A program made the translations under genes and the position numbers. The notes below the pieces were generated by a model. It saw nothing but the letters and a program-made list of their open reading frames with translations, searched no databases and had not been told where the DNA came from. 64,000 nucleotides of DNA from Sthenelais limicola. Its lineage: Eukaryota; Annelida; Polychaeta; Phyllodocida; Sigalionidae. The stretch spans positions 13,146,162 through 13,210,161 of the forward strand of contig OW804099.1 in NCBI GenBank assembly GCA_942159475.1. The letters run 5' to 3'. Positions within the stretch are counted from its first letter, which is position 1, and each line of letters begins with the position of its first letter. This document shows, piece after piece, positions 23,237 through 34,416 of this stretch.

Positions 23237-23611
23237 TCCAGAGTCAGAGTTGAATGAGTTGTGATTGACTTAGAGGTAGGAGTGTGTGACCTTCTCACCA
23301 GGTAGCGCCACTGTATGATGTGCAAAACATAGGCGATGTTACAAGTAATCACGATTATTTTTGTGCTGTACATTTATAGAGATGAAATTTGGGTACTCCA
23401 AGCTCGGCTGGGTTTTTTTAATTCACTGTCCAAAATGTATATGGTTTAGCAAAAAGTGTCTGTGGTTTATCTCTTTAATCTTTTCTCGATTCAAGTTATT
23501 TTTAGTATTTTTTCACATGTCTCTTGCTAAACTGCACAGTGATCGTGTCCAAGTGGGTTCTGCTATCCTCTATGCCTTTCACCTATTTTCCCTTCAGATC
23601 CTTCTACTTAA

Positions 23612-24196
23612 AGTGTCAGTAAACCCCCAAATATTATGAGCAAATCCATTTACTTGCTATTATTGAAATGTAACCACCCCGGTTTTACTTAATCCAAGTT
23701 ATTATTTAGTGAGTTTTACCCATTTAAATGAGTGAAAACGTAGTTCCACATTTTAACACTCCATTCAAGGCACCACTGTTTGCCTACGTCATAAAGGTGC
23801 ACCAATCTAGAAATGTACATGCAATGAACATAATAAACAACTCTCATAATTACTGCTAGAAAGAAGGAGGGTGTACCAACCCAATTATTGACCTCTCATG
23901 ACTTGTTCTTGAATAGGTATTAGCTGTATTGCATAACTGCTTCAATTGCTGTGAGATTGGGGGGGAAGGTAGGGATATTATGTACATTTCTGGCGCGCCT
24001 CTATGACGTCACACAGCACTCTCAGTGCCCTCTTGTGCTAAACAGACCTTTTCAAGTAAGCTTTCTCAATTCGGGCCTGTAAGTGACTATAAGTTAGATA
24101 TAAATGGAGGTAAAAAAATTGATACTTGGATGTTGTATTTATGGCGGCATGAAGTTTGTTGTCCTAAAAGTGACTATGAACCCGTTTACTGACCCT
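23612..24196. mobile_element. 585-bp non-autonomous element with TTAA target duplication
   Basis: Flanked by TTAA at 23,608-23,611 and 24,197-24,200. Ends AGTGTCAGTAAAC and GTTTACTGACCCT are inverted repeats with one mismatch. The right arm holds the empty site CTTCTACTTAAGGGCTTC, a single TTAA (53,404-53,407, opposite strand), which proves the boundaries. TTAA targeting fits piggyBac or Kolobok; with no transposase inside, I cannot choose. Confidence 0.9.
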
Positions 24197-24665
24197 TTAA
24201 GGGCTTCACGCACATCTCTCTAGCGGAGTGCAGATGCTAGGACCCAATGATGCCGGCAATGATGCTAGGGCCCAGATGCCAGGGCCCAGGAACCTTGGAC
24301 ACCGGGGCCCACCCCAGATCAGACGCTAGGGCCCACATCTGATCAGGGGTAGGCCCTATAGCTTCTGATTCGGAGCTTTCATTTGAAAGTGGATTTTGCA
24401 TTATTTTTAAAATGAATATAACATAAAGCATGGGTGGCCCCTAACGTCTAAAAATAAGCTTAAGTAGTAAAGTAGGCCTTTGTTTGAAGACACGTAAATC
24501 AGTCTATAGCCTGGGCAGTGGATCAACAATCACAAGGTGTGTGTGTGGGGGGGGGGGTATAACAGTCCTGCAGGCGTGAATAAGGAGACCACAGGTGTGG
24601 TATTTATGTTGTAAGGTGTGTCAATACTCCACCACCCATGACTACCTGCCTCTAGGTGTGGTGTA

Positions 24666-24892
24666 GGTTTTTCAGAAATGTACAATTGACCTTCACCAAT
24701 CTTCTCAAATAACCCAAATTCCAGACGAAAATAAAGTTCAAAATACAGCTCAACCTAACCAAACAGATTGCTAGAATCAATACAATGCCGAATATACTCG
24801 AGTTTACCTCGTATTGACCAAATGGCAGCCTAATTTAGCAGAACTTACTAAATGTGTACAGCTGCCAATTGTACATTTTCAGAAAACCTGAC
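24666..24892 (+). mobile_element. MITE family A, left-arm copy
   Basis: Starts GGTTTTTCAGAAATGTACAA and ends TTTTCAGAAAACCTGACT. Its partner in the other arm is at 52,740-52,966. Confidence 0.75.
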
Positions 24893-24960
24893 TCTATAGG
24901 TAGCTATAGGTGTGGTGTAAGTTGTGTCAACACTCCACCACCCATGCCTCTATATTATGT

Positions 24961-25317
24961 GGGTCAGATTGTCAGGAAATGTACAATATACCTTCACCAA
25001 TCCTCTCAAATAATTCACTTTGAAGATGAACGTCAGGTTCAAAATACTGTTCAACATAACCAGACAGATTTATTGAATGAATACAATACATAATACACTC
25101 AGATGTACCTAGAATTTACCATTTTGCACTCTAATTTTGCAAAATTTGATAGATGAAATGAGTTTCAAAATGCAGTTTGACATAACAGAACTGATACTTT
25201 AAATCAATGCGACACCAAATATATTCAGATATATATATCTTCATTTTTCAGCCTAGTTTAGGAGAACGTCCTAAATATGTAGAGCTGCCAATTGTACATT
25301 TTCTGAAAATCTGACCC
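24961..25317 (+). mobile_element. MITE family A, fused double copy
   Basis: Starts GGGTCAGATTGTCAGGAAAT and ends CTGAAAATCTGACCC, but is 357 bp, longer than the normal 230. A join near 25,145 suggests two family A halves recombined. Partner in the right arm at 52,321-52,681. Confidence 0.75.
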
Positions 25318-25479
25318 ATGTGGGATGTAAGGTTTGTCAATACTCCAACCATGACTACCTCGCGATCTGCATGCCTAGGTGTGGTGTGGTGTGGACTTGT
25401 TTAAACATGCGTGTACACGGGTAAACACCTCCAACAATAGGGCAGTTGCAACAATTAAAGATTAAATATTTCCACATTT

Positions 25480-25876
25480 GTGATCCGTTTTAGGAAAATG
25501 AGTCATAAGTCGCAAAAATAGATTCTGAGATACCATTAGATTTGAAAAGATGAGACCAAGCCGATTCCAATGATAGTAAACAGTCTAATGTATTTCTAGA
25601 TTTTAAGTTTGATATTTTCGTTTTTGAAAAAATGTTTCCAATATTTGTTGGGGTCAATAAACAGTAAAGTAATTAAATGTAGTCCATATGAGGAGCTTTA
25701 AAACGAAAGGATATATTAAATAGATTGTCCAGAAATTTGATACATCGATTTATATAGCTATAAGTGATGCACTCCCCAAAAATCAGAACATTCCAATAAT
25801 GTGATTTTGAAAAAAAAAAACGTTTAGAAAAATATTAATTCTGCGACTTATGACTCATTTTCCTGAAACACATCAC
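25480..25876 (+). mobile_element. MITE family B, present only in the left arm
   Basis: Starts GTGATCCGTTTTAGG, ends CCTGAAACACATCAC. The right arm reads straight through (TTTCCACATATTATTAC in this orientation), so this copy arrived after the arms separated or was lost on the right. The junctions allow a 2- to 5-bp target duplication (AT to CACAT), because element end and target share bases. Confidence 0.88.
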
Positions 25877-25997
25877 ATATTATTACAATCCCTACCTTGA
25901 CTTTCTTCATATGGATTACTGTTTCTTTCCATGTTAAATCAGAGATTCTGAGATGTATGTGTTACATAATGTTTTGGCTGAATAAAAAATACTCAAT

Positions 25998-26227
25998 GGG
26001 TCAGATTTTGAGAAAATGTAGAATTGGCACTGGCAGCTAAGTTCTGCTAAATTAGGCTGTAATTTGGTCAATACTAGGTAAATTCGAGTATATTCGGCAT
26101 TGCATTATTGATTCTAGCAATCTGTTTGGTTAGGCTGAACTGTATTTTGAACTTGATTTTCGTCTGAGATTTGGGTTATTTGAGAAGATTGGCGAAGTTG
26201 AATTGTACATTTACTGAAAATCTGACC
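25998..26227 (+). mobile_element. MITE family A, left-arm copy
   Basis: Starts GGGTCAGATTTTGAG and ends CTGAAAATCTGACCC. Partner at 51,812-52,042. Confidence 0.82.
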
Positions 26228-27009
26228 CAAATTCAAAACACTATACACTGAACACTCCCACAATGAGACCATTCTGAGCTAGGTAGAAAATAAGAAACAT
26301 ATATTTTTGACTCATTTTATTTGATACATTACATATTAGAATATGTATGTTTCTCCTATAGTCCCTAGTAATGTACACATTGTGACAGCTGGGCCCAGAC
26401 CATAAGTTGTCATGTTATTTACCAAAAACCTAATTAAACAAGTCTTCCTAAGCAGAAAACCCTTAAACTAGAGTATATTTCCCTTGCTTAAAACAACTAT
26501 TAATGCGAAATAAACATTTTTCATCAATTCCTAGATGGTGGTTTCCTATAATTATTTTAAAATAAAGTGACCATCCAATTTTTTTTAAACGTTTTTATTT
26601 CTCAAGGATTTCATGTTTGTTATACTTCTCAGTACACCCCCCCCCCCCCCCCCTACTCCCAACTAATCTTCAGTTATCCATATAATATAAGGGTAGAGCG
26701 ATTTCTACAAAAAGGGGTAGAAAAGAAAAGGTAGAAAGAGGGGTTTCTTTGTCCCGAATGTTCTCGGAATTTGTTGTGTTACAAACCACTTTACTCATCT
26801 GTAGAGGTCTGCCCCCCCCCCCTCTCTGGATGTCATCGTATGTGGTTTGTGAAGGTATCTGGGGTGGAAATGTGATTTTGAAGCCTTTTTTTAAATCGGG
26901 ATATCCACACTCTATTTATAGCCTGGGAAAGCCCCTGTGAGATACTACGTCATTAGCCACAAGCTACTGCATCAATATGTATAATATCATTTTGGTATGT
27001 GTATATTAA

Positions 27010-27200
27010 CTAAAATCGAGGAGGGGGAGCCTGAGGAACAGGGGAGGAACAGGGGGGGGGAATCAGAGATGGGGTTGGGAGTGAAAAATAGGTATACATG
27101 AGAGACAGAGAAGAGGCGGAGGGAAAAGAGGGAGAGAAGGAAGTGTGGGGAGAGAGGGGGACCGTCCGGAGGACGGGTAATTTGCTAGTGTATATATACA
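27010..27200 (-). repeat. Polypurine tract ending in a GC hairpin (left arm)
   Basis: G/A-rich tract followed by ACCGTCCGGAGGACGGGTAA and TTTGCTAGTG. CCGTCC/GGACGG forms a short hairpin. Read on the other strand it is CTAGCAAATTACCCGTCC plus polypyrimidine, the same layout as the hairpin at 45,797-45,832. Confidence 0.6.
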
Positions 27201-27255
27201 GGTGTAGTGGTCCTGGTGGTTGAACTTGGGATTGTGACCGGCTGAGGTTGTGCTT

Positions 27256-27329
27256 GCCTCGAAAGCTCAGTTGGTAAGAGCATTGGAGCGTCAATCCAAA
27301 GGTCCGGGGTTCGGTTCCCCGTCATGGCA
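27256..27329 (+). tRNA. tRNA-Asp(GTC)-like gene or tRNA-derived SINE head, left arm
   Basis: 74 nt that fold as a cloverleaf: D stem GCTC/GAGC, anticodon stem TTGGA/TCCAA with loop GCGTCAA (anticodon GTC), T stem CGGGG/CCCCG with loop TTCGGTT, discriminator A. A TTTTT run (27,335) could end Pol III transcription. Oddities: acceptor pairs 4-69 (T/T) and 5-68 (C/A) mismatch, and base 33 is C rather than the universal T, so it is probably a pseudogene or SINE head. Confidence 0.6.
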
Positions 27330-27589
27330 ATGGCATTTTTCAGCAGGTTCACTACACAGGTTAACTAACGAGTTGGTTGATGGAGCATAAATATTGCATG
27401 TGTTACGTAGCAACGAGTGCATTATTCCAATATTCTAAGCTACTGAAACCAACGAGTTAACACATTTATTATACATGCTTTCAATCATGAACATCGAGAA
27501 ACAAATCGAGTCATAAATTTGAATTTTACTAATCTAATCTTAGTAAAAGAAACATATTGGTTGCCATGACAACCCCACGTAAATCACTA

Positions 27590-28110
27590 AAGTGATATGT
27601 ATATGCACTATGCGTAGATCACTAGATACATATTTTTCAGAGCATTGCGTGTATAATAATATTCAGAAACAATTATTTGTTTTCTTTGGCCTGATTGGGC
27701 ACATATTGATATACTTGACCATATATGGGTCAGATTTTCAGAAATGTACAATTAGCAGTTCTACACATTTAGGAAATTCTGCTAAATTAGGCTGAAAAAT
27801 GATACCGGGTATATCTGAGCATAATTGGTATCACATTGATTTAAAGTATCTGTTCTGTAATGTTAAACTGCATTTTGAAGCACATGTTTGTCTTAAATGT
27901 GGCTTATTTGAGAGGCTTGGTGAAGGCGAATTGTACCTTTTCTGAAAATCTGACCCATATGAAACATGCGTAAATCACTAGGTACATTGCTTTCAGAGCA
28001 ATGCATGTATAACAATATTCAGAAACAATTAGCAACAACTGCAACAACTAACCATATAACAGTTTTCTTTGGCCTGATTGGGCACATATTGATATACTTG
28101 ACCATATATA
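27590..28110 (+). repeat. Direct duplication of about 120 bp with a family A MITE between the copies
   Basis: TTTGGCCTGATTGGGCACAT and its surroundings occur before (about 27,680) and after (about 28,070) the MITE at 27,727-27,956. The second copy has an extra 27-bp insert. The same arrangement exists in the right arm (49,940-50,440), so it predates the palindrome. Confidence 0.8.
27727..27956 (+). mobile_element. MITE family A, left-arm copy
   Basis: Ends GGGTCAGATTTTCAG / CTGAAAATCTGACCC, flanked by ATAT-type sequence. Partner at 50,080-50,309. Confidence 0.88.
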
Positions 28111-28166
28111 CAGACTTAGCTGTGGTAGCGACGGTCAGTTTGGACTTATACCCCTCAGAAGCACCA
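28110..28166 (+). promoter_or_regulatory. Possible non-coding first exon of the LITAF-like gene
   Basis: ATATATACAGACTTAG leads into conserved sequence ending CTCAGAAGCACCAG|GTAGGC, a fair donor. An acceptor TCCTTAACAG precedes the coding ATG at 30,182. Inferred only from splice-like signals and conservation in both arms. Confidence 0.25.
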
Positions 28167-28309
28167 GGTAGGCAACCATTAAATCTACACTATTTCTTTT
28201 AACATATTTATATATAATACTGTTATAATATTGTTCATAAAACAAGTTACTTATGTATTACAAAACACTCTAGTCTCATATCAAAATCTAGGAAGTCACG
28301 CACGGCTCG

Positions 28310-28560
28310 AAAAAACCTATGTTTATTTGCCTGGGGCAAGTAAAAAATGTCACTGGGCAAGTAAAATTTAATGTTACTTGCCCAAATTGGCAAGTGGAAA
28401 TCTCTACAGCACCGATTTCAAACCCCTGTTGTGATGTCTACCTACAATGAAACAAGATACATACAGATAGCATGATTTCATTATAATTCTGCAAATGAAT
28501 TTGGGCAAGTGAAAAATGATGTAGGGCAAGTAAATCTTGGCTGTGAATTAAGTTGTCAGA
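28310..28560 (-). other. Cluster of GGGCAAGTAAA motifs, possible decayed exon
   Basis: Five copies of (G)GGCAAGTRAA or its complement within 220 bp, also in the right arm (49,500-49,715). Read on the minus strand they give repeated Leu/Thr-Cys-Pro patches, but no frame is open throughout. Confidence 0.3.
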
Positions 28561-29275
28561 TGTTGTTCGACCGGACATCTGCATAAATGCAGTTCTTCCT
28601 ACGACCTCCCGTTAAACAATATATATAATGATTAAATTGGCAATTCACTTCTTTTTTTGTTTTTACACAACGATTTTATTCAAGGTATCCTGCCTTCTGG
28701 GCTTCTACAATGCTAATGAATACGAAGTTGCTGGAAAGGAAACATAGGGTTGACCTTATATCTAACAGCTTTTGAAAGTTTGTCTTACATTTCGTCTCGC
28801 GGTTGGAATATGTGATAATTAATATATTTTCATTCAGGAATTATCTCCAATATATTACACTCGCTCCCCGGGGGTTTTCATCCTTTTGCACCATGCGTCA
28901 GAGATGGTCTTATCATGCATTTCATTATATGGGTCAGATTTTCCATTAAATTCTGAATTACCACAGAACATATGAGAGACAAACCATGTCTCTAGATGAA
29001 ATATAAAGTGGTAAAGCTATATGCACCCTGTTCCACTCAGATATATTATATTTGCACAGCAACTGTCGTATTTCCAGTAGTCAGATCATGAATTATTCAT
29101 TATTGCCTGGTTACCTTCAAGACAATCTTACTACATATATGTACCATATGAATGTACGCTTATATAACCGACACGCCCCTAGATGTGAGAACGAGATTAA
29201 TGTTAATTAAATCGACGGTGCTGAGTTAGCTAGATTATGGAAATGTTTGCTACTTAAACACTGGACAACAGTTAT

Positions 29276-29509
29276 GGGTCAGATTTTCAGAAAATGTACA
29301 ATTCGCCTCCACCAATCCTCTCAAATGGCCCACATTTAAGACAGAAATGAGCTTCAAAATGCAGTTTAACATAACAGAACTGATACTTTAAATCAATGTG
29401 ATACCAAATATACTCAGATATACCCTAAATGTATCATTTTTCAGCCTAATTTTGCAGAATTTCCTAAATGTGTAGAGTTGCCAATTGTACATTTTCTGAA
29501 AATCTGACC
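29276..29509 (+). mobile_element. MITE family A with GTTAT duplication, left arm only
   Basis: GTTAT stands at 29,271-29,275 and 29,510-29,514. The right arm has a single ATAAC (41,291-41,295, opposite strand) in otherwise identical flanks, so the insertion produced a 5-bp duplication. It starts GGGTCAG and ends CTGACC, one C short. Confidence 0.92.
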
Positions 29510-30181
29510 GTTATTATTATTCATTATTACCTTATTACCTCGTTACCTTCAAGACAATCTATGGTCCTGGGTAAGACCATAAAGTGCCTTTCTGTCTCTT
29601 TTCTCTGTCTCTCTCTCTCTGCCTCTTCTCTTTCTCTATTTCCTGGGTATCATCATAAACTGCCTCCCTCTCAGCTCTCCCGCCCTTGATATAACACGTA
29701 AAGCAACCAATCTCACTCACTTCAAGACAATCTTACTATATATCAAAAGTAAAAAAAATGGAGCAACTCATCCTCAGAATCCACTTTATCAATCTTTCTT
29801 CAATCGAATTCATACTTTGGTGGTGTATTATATCACTATTTGTGCACTTAATCCCGAAGAGTGCCCAGAAAAAATCTCAATATTTTCCACTATAGTGATA
29901 GATTGAATGACATAACGTTTTAGTAGAGCTACCAACTGATATAAATATAAATTTGTTTCATGAAGGAAAATAACATCAAATCCGGAATAAAAACCAAATG
30001 ATTTTTAAGGTTGCTCTACTTATTTACAATACAAGTAGAACCAACATTTCCCCTTCATCAATTTTAATCTTTTTGACTTGAGACTAATTTATCTGAGATG
30101 TAACAAATGGTTGTAAATTGATTCATATAATTGATCTCCTTAACAGGTGATTACGTGTTGACGATAATAGTCCCCTCCACC

Positions 30182-33100
30182 ATGTCAGGTAAGTGAATCC
30201 CATATTATCCCTTATAGTGTATATTACATGGAGTGTAATTAACTTAAGACATCCAAACAATGGACTCTTTTTCTCTGAATTTAGGTATATATGTTGACTG
30301 ACTTCTATTGTTGGAAATGAGGATTATGGAACTAGCTCTTGGAGAAAGTTTTTACCCCGTTTTTAATTCCGGCAATATATGGTAACAGAGATAAGAGTGT
30401 GTTGCATTTACTACTAGAATGGCCATAGTTTGAGGAGGGATTACTTTGAAGGTTTATTATTGGAGTATTGTTGGAGCCTAGTTACATTAAACAATGTAAA
30501 CACAGGTAGGCGTGTTCAAGGCCATGCTGTGTGCGAGGGACATTCATTATGTAGGGTGGTGGGAGTGGAGAGAAACCAGTGAAGGGAATGAACAATCATT
30601 CCCTATCCAACTGTACTGTATAACCAGTGGAGGGAATGAACAATCATTCCCTATCCAACTGTACTGTATAACCAGTGGAGGGAATGAACAATCATTCCCT
30701 ATACAACTGTACTGTATAACCAGTGGAAGGAATGAACAATCATTCCCTATACAACTGTACTGTATAACCAGTGGTATAGGGAATGAACAATCATTCCCTA
30801 TACAACTGTACTGTATAACCAGTGGAGGGAATGAACAATCATTCCCTATACAACTGTACTGTATAACCAGTGGAAGGAATGAACAATCATTCCCTATACA
30901 ACTGTACTGTATAACCAGTGGAAGGAATGAACAATCATTCCCTATACAACTGTACTGTATAACCAGTGGAGGGAATGAACAATCATTCCCTATACAACTG
31001 TACTGTATAACCAGTGGAAGGAATGAACAATCATTCCCTATACAACTGTACTGTATAACCAGTGGAGGGAATGAACAATCATTCCCTATACAACTGTACT
31101 GTATAACCAGTGGAGGGAATGAACAATCATTCCCTATACAACTGTACAGTATAACCAGTGGAAGGAATGAACAATCATTCCCTATACAACTGTACTGTAT
31201 AACCAGTGGAAGGAATGAACAATCATTCCCTATACAACTGTACTGTTGTGTTGTACTGTACTGCTTCAACATATGTAGTAGATCCTGCTAAATTAGACTA
31301 CAAGGTATGTCTGACTATATTTTGGTATTGTGTTGATTCAAAACATCTGGTCAGTTATATATTTAGGCTAAATTAGGGTTATTTGAGATGATTGGTGACC
31401 ATGGCCAAGTGATCATAGTGTACACCATGTTCATAAACTCTTATTAAATATTTACACTGTTATCAACATTCGCTGAAACCTTCCTCTTTTCTTATTTGTC
31501 ATTTTTGTTTTTAGCAACTTAAGAGTTACATTTATATAACAATACTGACTTTTTCCTTGCTTTGTGTCCATAATAGTTACAATGATTATTACCACTAGTA
31601 CAAACATTGTATGTTTAACAGAGCAGCCGCAGCCCGCCCCTAGTTATGCAGAGCCACCAGCCTATAAGCAGGAGCCTGTGACGGGACAGCCTCAGCCTGC
31701 ACCCGCCGCACCTCAGTCTGCAGGCTACCCTGCAGCCCCACCTGGTGCTGGCACAGTGGTCATCGTAAGTCATTTACACAACCCACCAAATAAATTAAAT
31801 AATTTTGTGATCCGTTTCAGGAAAATGAGTCATAAGTCGCAAAATATGGATTTTGAGATATTATTATATTTGAAAAGATGAGATCAATCCGATTCTAATG
31901 ATTGTAAACAGTAGGACTTTTAATGTGCATTTCTATATTTTAAGTGTTAAATTTTTATTATTGAAAACAAACTTTGCAGCATTTTGGAGTGAGCAATTAC
32001 TAGTAAAGTTGCTAAATATCTCAATTACGACAACCCTAGAAATACATGGATATATTTATTACACTGTTCTGAAATTCGGTACATGCATTCAGGCTACAAG
32101 AGGCTTTAGGCAACCCAAAAATCAAAACATTCCCACAAATATATCCTGTGAATAAATCACTTTAAAAAATATCAATTTTGCGACTTATGACTCATTTTCC
32201 TGAAACACATCGCTTATTTCACCAATAAAGCACCAGGTACCAAATAAAGTGCCGGGTATTTGCCCTCATGCAATAAATAAGAGTCTACCCCGATAAAAGT
32301 GCTGGGTCTTGTCCCCAAACAGGAGAGATGGATAGTTTTGAAGGAATCTCTGTTCTGCTCTTACATAACTAGAATATGTGATAATTAATGACAGGAATTC
32401 TGACTGATACCTTTTGAATCCAACATCTGATGAAAGGTTGAGGTCGGTATTATAGCAGGTTGTTAGATGGGTTGTAAATAATACTTGGGGTTTGTCACCA
32501 AAGAGTTGGAGGAAATAATTTAGTCTAGTAGAAACCTTCCCCTTATAAGAACCTGCCCTGGAAAAAGGTTGAAGGCAAGGTTAGCTTGAAGACAAATTTC
32601 AAGGCAGTGTATTAATATGGGATAAATTTCCCGAGGTTTGGTGGCTATAAGGCTTTTATCGGGAAATAAACGCCAAGGCCCACCTTAAATCAACAAATCA
32701 ACATGGCGGCCTTTTCTTAAATCAACAAAGCCACACCAATAATGACAAATAGACAAAGACCTTATTAGTCCTTAGCAACAAAAAATCAGCCATTTTACGA
32801 AAATTAAGTGATGAAAATTAAGCCATTATTGGAACAGACACGGAACGGATCAAGCCAAAATGCCGCCTTCCTCAGCAGGCCTTTACCATCCAAGTTATCA
32901 TGTCTTACACACTTCAAATGGTTACATTCTCATATTTTGTTAAATTTAGCTCTGTAAAACCAACATAATACATGTACACATAATTATAAACTTCACCACA
33001 TTGGTCAGTTTGTGACAATATCTCTTTAGTCAACAAATGAACCTTCCATGTAAGTGCATGTAAGTGGTGGAAGATTCATTTGTTGACAACAACAGCTGTG

Positions 33101-33631
33101 ACCACCAAACCTCAGGAAATTAATCCCATAATATGTACTCACTACATGTACTTGCATTTCTTAAGTCATCCTAAGAACTTAAGTCATCCTAAGCTACTTG
33201 ACTAGTAATTGTCCTCCGAGAAATATTCCAAACTTTCGAGGGTTCTATATTGAAATTTTAGTTGAATCGTTTGAATCGATTGAATTGCTTGTAATACTTA
33301 TGTACACTCCGTCCAGCCTCTAAAGAACCGAGACTTCAAAGAGTGCCGGTATAGTTTAGCATTGCGGTTTCGGTTCTTTAGAGGCTGGACAGGGTATATA
33401 TTATATTTGCCTTCAGATCTAATTTGTGTATTGGTGATTATTGAAGTAGATCATACCGTTGTAAAATGTCTAAGCCTACAAACTCTAAATTTCTCTGCAG
33501 TCCAATGGCCATCTGCGTGAGGCTCCCGGCCAGACAGTATGTCAGCACTGCAGTGCTACTGTTGTCACCAACACTACCAAGGAGGTTGGCACGGTAACAT
33601 GGATAGCGGCCGGTGGAACAGTCTTACTTGG
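30182..33631 (+). CDS. LITAF-domain protein, exons 1-3, left-arm copy, 3' truncated
   Basis: Exons: 30,182-30,188 (ATG TCA G, donor GTAAGT), 31,622-31,764 (acceptor TTTAACAG, donor GTAAGT), 33,501-33,631 (acceptor CTCTGCAG, donor GTAAGT). The phases join cleanly. The protein begins MSEQPQPAPSYAEPPAYK, a Pro-rich tail with a PPxY motif of the kind that binds NEDD4-type WW domains. Exon 3 gives GQTVCQHCSATVVT followed by GTVTWIAAGGTVLLG: the first CxxC zinc knuckle and the membrane-inserting hydrophobic segment of the LITAF domain. Family members sit on the cytosolic face of late endosomes and lysosomes. The second half (the distal CPxC) needs a fourth exon, which I cannot find before the central minisatellite, so the gene is broken or interrupted by the assembly gap. 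Introns hold a minisatellite, a family B MITE and an 80-bp hairpin. Confidence 0.82.
30584..31246 (+). repeat. 48-bp minisatellite, 14 units (left arm)
   Basis: Unit GGGAATGAACAATCATTCCC + TATACAACTGTACTGTATAA + CCAGTGGA. The first 20 bases form a perfect 8-bp hairpin with ACAA loop. Because 48 is divisible by 3, both strands stay open (259 and 241 codons); these frames are not genes. It lies in intron 1 of the LITAF-like gene. The right arm has two units. Confidence 0.95.
31807..32213 (+). mobile_element. MITE family B in LITAF intron 2, left arm
   Basis: Starts GTGATCCGTTTCAGG, ends CCTGAAACACATCGC, 43 bp after the exon 2 donor. Also present in the right arm (39,071-39,477), so older than the palindrome. 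Confidence 0.85.
32225..32690. mobile_element. Possible DNA transposon remnant (AAATAAAGTGCCGGG ends)
   Basis: CAAATAAAGTGCCGGGTATT and CCCCGATAAAAGTGCTGGGT at the left face TATCGGGAAATAAACGCCAA at the right, suggesting inverted ends. Present in both arms (right: about 38,600-39,060). Superfamily unknown. Confidence 0.4.
33311..33390. repeat. 80-bp hairpin in LITAF intron 2, left arm
   Basis: 33,311-33,331 (GTCCAGCCTCTAAAGAACCG...) and 33,370-33,390 are a perfect 21-bp inverted repeat with a 38-nt loop, 110 bp before exon 3. Kept in the right arm at 37,977-38,056. Confidence 0.9.
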
Positions 33632-34416
33632 GTAAGTTAGCACCATGTTGCAGCCAGGAACAGCCACTGAACATGTCTGTAAGGAGATGTCATTCCGCCC
33701 TCTGGTATCTATACTTTCTTAAAGTGACTCTTGTCACTGTTCTGGGCTAAAATGATGAGTAACGGAATTTCCACCCTATATTCTAGTATGTTGTGTGTCT
33801 GAACCTACCTAACAAATACCTGGAAATGCGGAAGTTATACATTTCGTACTTTAAAAAGTAGCAGATATTTTACCATAAAGAGACAGAATTTATTTCTAGC
33901 TGCTGTTGTTAATTCGGGTGAGTGACCGTTGCACTTAGTGAGTTTGTCATGCACAGTAGGTCATAGGAGAAATCCCTCCAGTCATGGGTAGGCTGACCTA
34001 GGCTAACCCAGTTTGCAGTGTTTAAACAAACAAATGCAGTTTTGTAACTCATTTTCCAAACTTTGGGTTAAAGGCTAAAATAGTGAATTTAACATAAACG
34101 TGAATAAGCAAGGGAGAGAGCTATGAACACAAAAATAGGTATGACACTAGCCAGATTGCGATTTGAGATGGATTGACAGTTCTCCTCAAACTTATTACCA
34201 TATTGTGAACCAGTTCTACATAGTTCAATCCGCCATGGAGGGCATGGAGGGACGGCCAGGCATCAATTACAAACACATTGTATTTTCAAAGCAATTGGGA
34301 AACCTAAACGAAAAATAAGATCATGATAGCACTAAGAAAGTTTTAGTTTTAGTTGCTGGAGACATTAGTTTTAGTTGCTGGAGACATTTTCAAGGCAATT
34401 CTTGACTACTCCCAAA

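Noticed and set aside
30512..31291. 259-codon and 241-codon frames with a 16-residue repeat (GNEQSFPIQLYCITSG)
   Set aside because: The 48-bp unit is a multiple of three, so every stop-free frame stays open. The array is in an intron and shrinks to two units in the other arm.
31564..31881. 105-codon continuous frame over LITAF exon 2
   Set aside because: It runs through splice sites into intron and MITE sequence; the spliced model with ATG at 30,182 explains the coding part better.
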